From Kiritimatiellota bacterium (lineage in GTDB: Bacteria > Verrucomicrobiota > Kiritimatiellia > RFP12 > UBA1067): 6,933 bases of DNA. Shown here one piece after another: positions 4,077-6,933 of the stretch. The notes below the pieces were generated by a model that had not been told where the DNA came from, made no database searches, and was given only the letters and a program-made list of their open reading frames with translations. Made by a program: the position numbers and the translations under genes. Within the stretch, counting starts at the first letter, position 1, and each line of letters starts with the position of its first letter. The stretch is from positions 1 to 6,933 of the forward strand of contig WRML01000112.1 in the NCBI GenBank assembly GCA_009777165.1. The letters run 5' to 3'.

Positions 4077-5876
4077 ATGGCTCGAACAAAACAGATGGTG
4101 GCGCTGGACATCGGAAGTTGCTCTGTCCGCGCGGTTTGGGTGCAGCTGCGCAGCGGCAAGCCCATCGTCACGCGGACGGAATCCTTCTCGTTGCCGCTCG
4201 ACGAGGACGACCCGCACAAGTTGATCTCGACATGGCTCGCAAGCGTCGGCCTCGCCAAGCACTTTTGCGCCACGGCACTCCCGGGCGCACAGGCGATCTT
4301 CCAGAGCGGGCGCATCCAGCCCAACGACCCGCGCACGCCCGATCAGGTCGCCGCCATGGACATCGCGCAGTTCAGCGAGATGGCCGGCGACGAGATGTCC
4401 TACGACGTCTTCGCCTACGAGCCGGCGCACGAACAGGGCATCCGCCGTTACACCATGGCCATGGCACGTCCGGCGGCGGTTGACGAGGCCATCCGCGAGG
4501 CCACGCTGAACCACTTCCGCCCGGCCGACCTCATCGCCGCACCCGTCGCGCTCTTCAACGCCCTTGAGCCCTTCTCCGGCGGCCACGACGAGCCGTGGTG
4601 CTACATCTCTATCGGCCACCTCCAGAGCGAGGTCGCCATCGGGCTCTCCAACGGCCTGGCCTTCGCGCGCTCCATCGCCGTCGGCGGCAAGCTGTTCACG
4701 GATGCCGTCGCCCAGGCCCTCGGCCTCTCCCCCGTCAAGGCCGAGGTCCGCAAGCACGCCGAATGCGGCCTGCGCGACTCCGACACCTGCTCCGAACAGC
4801 TCCGCGCCGCCGCCGACCGCTGGGTCTCGCAGTTCAACGCCTGCATGGGCGTGTACCGCAGCCAGTTCCAGGACCGCCGCTTCGCTATCGGCAAAATCGT
4901 CCTCTCCGGCGGCGGCGCGCAACTGAAAGGCCTCAAAGAGTACCTCTCGCAAAAGCTGGGCATCCCCGTCATCACCTCCGTCGAACTCCCCGAGATCCCG
5001 ACCCGTTTCCGTCCCCACATCGGCCTCTTCGACATGGGGTACGGGCTGGCGATCACCGCCCTGCGCGCGTGCATCACCTACCTCTCGCTCCTCCCCGAGG
5101 ACCGCAAGAACGAAGTCATCTTCAAGGAGAAGAAACCGTGGTGGCTCGCGACCGCCATCCTCCTGCTCGCAAGCGTGGGCGTTTACGCGGCAGTCGGGAA
5201 GTACGCCGACAACCGCGACAAGGCGCAACTTGCCAGCGACCGCCAAGTCGTCAACAAACGCAAGCAGATTGAAGAGCAGATCAAAAACCTCCAGGCTCAA
5301 GGCAATCAGGTCGTGACCAATACCGTCCCCTTGGGCGACCTCCTGATGAACGGCCCCATCGCCCGCGAGATCCTCACCCTCGTCTCCCAGTCCATCGTCC
5401 CCGGAAACCCGAACAAGCCGGACGACCCCGGCGACTGGATCACGCTCTTCTGTGACGAGAACATCTACAATCGGAGCGAGCAAGCCCAAGAAGCGGTGAA
5501 GAAATCCACTGACCCCGCCCCTGCTGCGCCGTCGCGACGGCAAACCCCCTTCTCAATCGTCGGCACGAAACCAAACCCTGCCACGACACCGGCAACGCCC
5601 GTCAAATCCGTGTCCAACGCCAAAGACCCGCTGGCAAAAAAAGAGATGATGGACGCGATTTCGACCTCCTTCATCGTCGAGGGCTACACCCCGGACCCCA
5701 GCCTGAAAACCGTCAAGGAACTCATCGAGCGCCTGAAAACATCCCCGGTGATCAAAACCGTTGACCTGCTCCGCGACGACCGCGTCCTGTCCCCGACCGG
5801 GGTCACGGACCCGGAAATCCAGAAGTTTCTCAAATACCGCCGTTTTATCATTAAAATCGAAGTGTATCGCCAATGA
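4077..5876 (+). CDS. pilM: PilM-PilN fusion protein, actin-like pilus assembly ATPase plus membrane alignment subunit
   Basis: A 599-residue protein. Residues 8-330 are a PilM/FtsA-type actin-like fold: phosphate-1 loop ALDIGSCSVRAV (9-20), phosphate-2 strand CYISIGHLQSEVAIG (175-189), AVGGKLFTDAV (201-211) and the adenosine motif VLSGGGAQLKGL (275-286). YLSLLPEDRK (335-344) follows, matching the position and pattern of the N-terminal 'NLLP' peptide of PilN that docks on PilM. Then come one membrane helix (355-373), a coiled coil (about 380-408), and a PilN-like periplasmic domain with DWITLFCDE (453-461) and SFIVEGYTPDPSLKTVKELIERL (531-553). The two periplasmic blocks are split by a Pro/Thr/Ala-rich linker (about 470-520). 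In other bacteria PilM (cytoplasm) and PilN (inner membrane) are separate proteins; here they are one chain. The ATG at 4077 is the first start after an in-frame TAA at 4065 and lacks a Shine-Dalgarno. The stop overlaps the next gene. Confidence 0.9.
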   Translation: MARTKQMVALDIGSCSVRAVWVQLRSGKPIVTRTESFSLPLDEDDPHKLISTWLASVGLAKHFCATALPGAQAIFQSGRIQPNDPRTPDQVAAMDIAQFSEMAGDEMSYDVFAYEPAHEQGIRRYTMAMARPAAVDEAIREATLNHFRPADLIAAPVALFNALEPFSGGHDEPWCYISIGHLQSEVAIGLSNGLAFARSIAVGGKLFTDAVAQALGLSPVKAEVRKHAECGLRDSDTCSEQLRAAADRWVSQFNACMGVYRSQFQDRRFAIGKIVLSGGGAQLKGLKEYLSQKLGIPVITSVELPEIPTRFRPHIGLFDMGYGLAITALRACITYLSLLPEDRKNEVIFKEKKPWWLATAILLLASVGVYAAVGKYADNRDKAQLASDRQVVNKRKQIEEQIKNLQAQGNQVVTNTVPLGDLLMNGPIAREILTLVSQSIVPGNPNKPDDPGDWITLFCDENIYNRSEQAQEAVKKSTDPAPAAPSRRQTPFSIVGTKPNPATTPATPVKSVSNAKDPLAKKEMMDAISTSFIVEGYTPDPSLKTVKELIERLKTSPVIKTVDLLRDDRVLSPTGVTDPEIQKFLKYRRFIIKIEVYRQ

Positions 5877-6622
5877 ACCCCCAACTTCAGTCAGTCGTTG
5901 ATTTCGTGAAAACCGAACGGATGCAGGTCATCCTCATCCTTCTGTTTGTGATCCTGAGCATTTTCTTCACCGTCCAGTTTGTCGTTCTGGAGCAACTGAA
6001 CACGGCACAGGAGCTACGGAACGAACGGGACGGGCTGAACGCCAGCCAATACGCGAGCCAGTCCTCCGCGAACCTGCTGGCGATTGTCGAACAGGAGCGG
6101 GCGAACCTGAACACCATCTCCAACGAGTGGAGCCGGATTGCCAAGCGCTTGGCAACGCTCCACCCCCCCAAATTTACAGATACCATTGATTACAAAGTCC
6201 AGTTGTACAACGTGCGCGACAGCCTCCAGAAAAAATCGGAACAACTGAAAATCAAGCTCATCCCCACCGAGTTCATGGACGACGCGCTCTCCAGTGATGA
6301 AGACACCCAAATGCGCATGTTGCAGTTGAGCGCGGTCGAGTACCTTGCCGACCTGACGCTCGACCGGCAGATCCAGCAACTTGTGGAACTCTACCCGCTC
6401 CCCCCGATTGAACACGTTGACGCGAAAGGGAACAAGACGTTTTCGGAATACCCTGTCCGCGTCGAGTGCGACGTTGACTTCACGCACCTGTACTCCTTTT
6501 TCCAAGTGGTCTTTGAAGAGAACAAAGTCTTCACCTTCCGCAACTTCCGCATCGAGTCCGGTCCCACCTTCGACTCCAAACTGCGCGTGAAAGCGATCAT
6601 GTCCGCTTTGTTATTCGACTGA
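5873..6622 (+). CDS. PilO / Amuc_1100-like inner-membrane alignment protein
   Basis: A 249-residue protein. Its ATG overlaps the stop of the PilM-PilN gene as ATGA (5873-5876), so translation is probably coupled. Residues 1-17 are cytoplasmic, 18-38 a strongly hydrophobic membrane anchor, and about 40-125 a long helical, coiled-coil-prone region. The C-terminal part (about 148-248) follows the PilO-type ferredoxin-like pattern: a helix (SAVEYLADLTLDRQIQQLVEL), strand YPVRVECDVDF (193-203), helix LYSFFQVVFEE (206-216), then strands FRNFRIESG and LRVKAIMSALLF. PilO pairs with PilN in the periplasm and links the inner-membrane platform to the secretin. Size, topology and place after a secretin and a PilM-like gene also recall Akkermansia Amuc_1100. 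This is my comparison from memory, not an alignment. The symbol is left empty because PilO, GspM and Amuc_1100-type proteins cannot be separated by eye. Confidence 0.8.
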   Translation: MNPQLQSVVDFVKTERMQVILILLFVILSIFFTVQFVVLEQLNTAQELRNERDGLNASQYASQSSANLLAIVEQERANLNTISNEWSRIAKRLATLHPPKFTDTIDYKVQLYNVRDSLQKKSEQLKIKLIPTEFMDDALSSDEDTQMRMLQLSAVEYLADLTLDRQIQQLVELYPLPPIEHVDAKGNKTFSEYPVRVECDVDFTHLYSFFQVVFEENKVFTFRNFRIESGPTFDSKLRVKAIMSALLFD

Positions 6623-6627
6623 TTGTG

Positions 6628-6657
6628 GAGGATGAAGGCGTTCAGCCTATCATCCTC
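6628..6657 (+). terminator. Stable 3' hairpin after the pilO-like gene, without a T-tract
   Basis: GAGGATGA (6628-6635) pairs with TCATCCTC (6650-6657). The stem continues with AAGGC... as A6636-T6648, G6637-C6647, G6638-C6646 and C6639-G6645, with A6649 bulged and a GTTCA loop. That is about 12 pairs starting 5 nt after the stop codon. No U-run follows, so this is more likely a factor-dependent terminator or a 3'-end stabilising structure than a classical intrinsic terminator. Confidence 0.45.
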
Positions 6658-6667
6658 TAATCATGGC

Positions 6668-6711
6668 AGAACATTTCAAGAAATCGTGTAGCCGAAATAG
6701 GGCAATGTTCT
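6668..6711. repeat. 8-bp inverted repeat AGAACATT/AATGTTCT
   Basis: AGAACATT (6668-6675) and AATGTTCT (6704-6711) are perfect complements across 28 nt. A second nested pair, TTCAAG (6675-6680) with CTTGAA (6710-6715), competes with it. No known site is recognised; it may be coincidental. Confidence 0.35.
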
Positions 6712-6763
6712 TGAACGTTCCAATGACAAGGATTTTTTACGTCCCGATGCGGTCCTCTAGCGT

Positions 6764-6808
6764 GCGGCGGCGAGCCGCCGCTTTCATGCGTGGGGCTCGC
6801 CCCACGCA
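6764..6808. repeat. Two adjacent GC-rich hairpins with mutually complementary loops
   Basis: Hairpin 1 (6764-6781) has stem GCGGCGG/CCGCCGC and tetraloop CGAG. Hairpin 2 (6787-6808) has a 9-bp stem TGCGTGGGG/CCCCACGCA and tetraloop CTCG. The tips GGCGAGCC and GGCTCGCC are reverse complements, so the two hairpins look like opposite-facing members of one palindromic family (REP/BIME-like), and their loops could pair by a kissing contact. They lie in noncoding sequence downstream of the pilus cluster. Confidence 0.75.
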
Positions 6809-6933
6809 CCAGCACTCGGGCACATACACGCGTCCCCCTACAATCGTCCCCGCCCGGGGGGGGGGCCCCCCCCCCAAAAAACCCCCCGCGACGCCCCCCC
6901 CCCCAAGGGCACGCCCCCTCACCCCCCGCCCCG
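6809..6933. other. Low-complexity GC homopolymer end, no supported gene
   Basis: After a short ordinary stretch (6809-6849) the sequence becomes runs: G10 at 6856-6865 followed directly by C10 at 6866-6875, then A6, C6, and C11 at 6894-6904. The left edge has a matching C10 at 17-26. This looks like the poorly resolved end of an assembled contig. Frames are open on both strands here only because such runs hold no stop codons. Together with 6623-6808 this gap holds hairpins and repeats but no gene I can support. Confidence 0.6.

Noticed and set aside
4038..5543. 501-codon minus-strand open frame opposite pilM
   Set aside because: It is the mirror of a C-ending-codon gene; the translation is Gly/Val/Asp/Ala-rich without recognisable domains, while the plus strand has clear PilM and PilN motifs.
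6737..6922. 61-codon minus-strand open frame at the right edge
   Set aside because: It begins in homopolymer sequence and runs through the twin hairpins; composition is Gly/Arg-rich with no domain and no ribosome binding site.
6663..6933. Plus-strand open frame from ATG 6663 to the window end (MAEHFKKSCSRN...)
   Set aside because: No Shine-Dalgarno, Arg/Ala runs come from the GC-rich hairpins, and the rest is homopolymer sequence that holds no stops.

Overview
The window is a GC-rich bacterial fragment whose main content is a plus-strand cluster for the inner- and outer-membrane frame of a type IV pilus / type II secretion-like machine. Several features suggest the PVC superphylum, perhaps Verrucomicrobiota, Kiritimatiellota or Lentisphaerota. 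These are a short-leader pseudopilin of the kind abundant in those groups, a lipidated secretin followed by a PilM-like protein and a PilO-like protein (the layout recalls the Akkermansia Amuc_1098-1102 pilus locus), strongly C-ending codons, and a dispersed 'GCGGACATTC...' palindrome. The taxonomy is inference; no marker gene is present. Both ends carry long C and G homopolymers, so they look like contig ends with unreliable bases.

Layout. 1-160 (minus strand): 5' part of a gene for an exported protein with a clear ribosome binding site and signal peptide, cut by the window edge. 161-509: a noncoding, repeat-rich intergenic region. It holds a terminator-like hairpin, five heptamers facing five reverse-complement heptamers around a 20-nt-periodic palindromic core, a sigma70-like promoter, and a leader hairpin with a U-tract. 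510-1274: pseudopilin-like protein. 1275-1500: intergenic, holding an inverted pair of 'GCGGACA' palindromes and an ideal Shine-Dalgarno that moves the secretin start to a GTG. 1501-3945: lipoprotein secretin with a Tyr/Asn-rich insertion and a Pro/Val tail. 3946-4076: octamer tandem repeat (G-quadruplex-capable on the minus strand) lying inside a possible 33-codon small ORF. 4077-5876: natural fusion of PilM and PilN. 5873-6622: PilO / Amuc_1100-like protein, overlapping the previous gene by ATGA. 6623-6933: no convincing gene; a 3' hairpin, a pair of GC-rich hairpins with complementary loops, then low-complexity sequence.

How the genes work together (inference from the families): the liposecretin would form the outer-membrane ring. 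The PilM part is the cytoplasmic actin-like protein that binds the PilN tail, and here the two are one polypeptide. The PilN and PilO periplasmic domains would form the inner-membrane alignment complex. No PilP, motor ATPase, PilC or prepilin peptidase gene is in the window. The pseudopilin has its own promoter and is separated by a repeat, so it may be an independent substrate or unit.

The most interesting points are the PilM-PilN fusion with the PilN 'LLP' docking peptide built into the linker, the small ORF through a telomere-like octamer repeat that may couple translation to a pilM lacking its own Shine-Dalgarno, and the dense set of palindromic repeats in every intergenic gap. None of this amounts to a clearly new system, but the fusion and the small ORF deserve a check.
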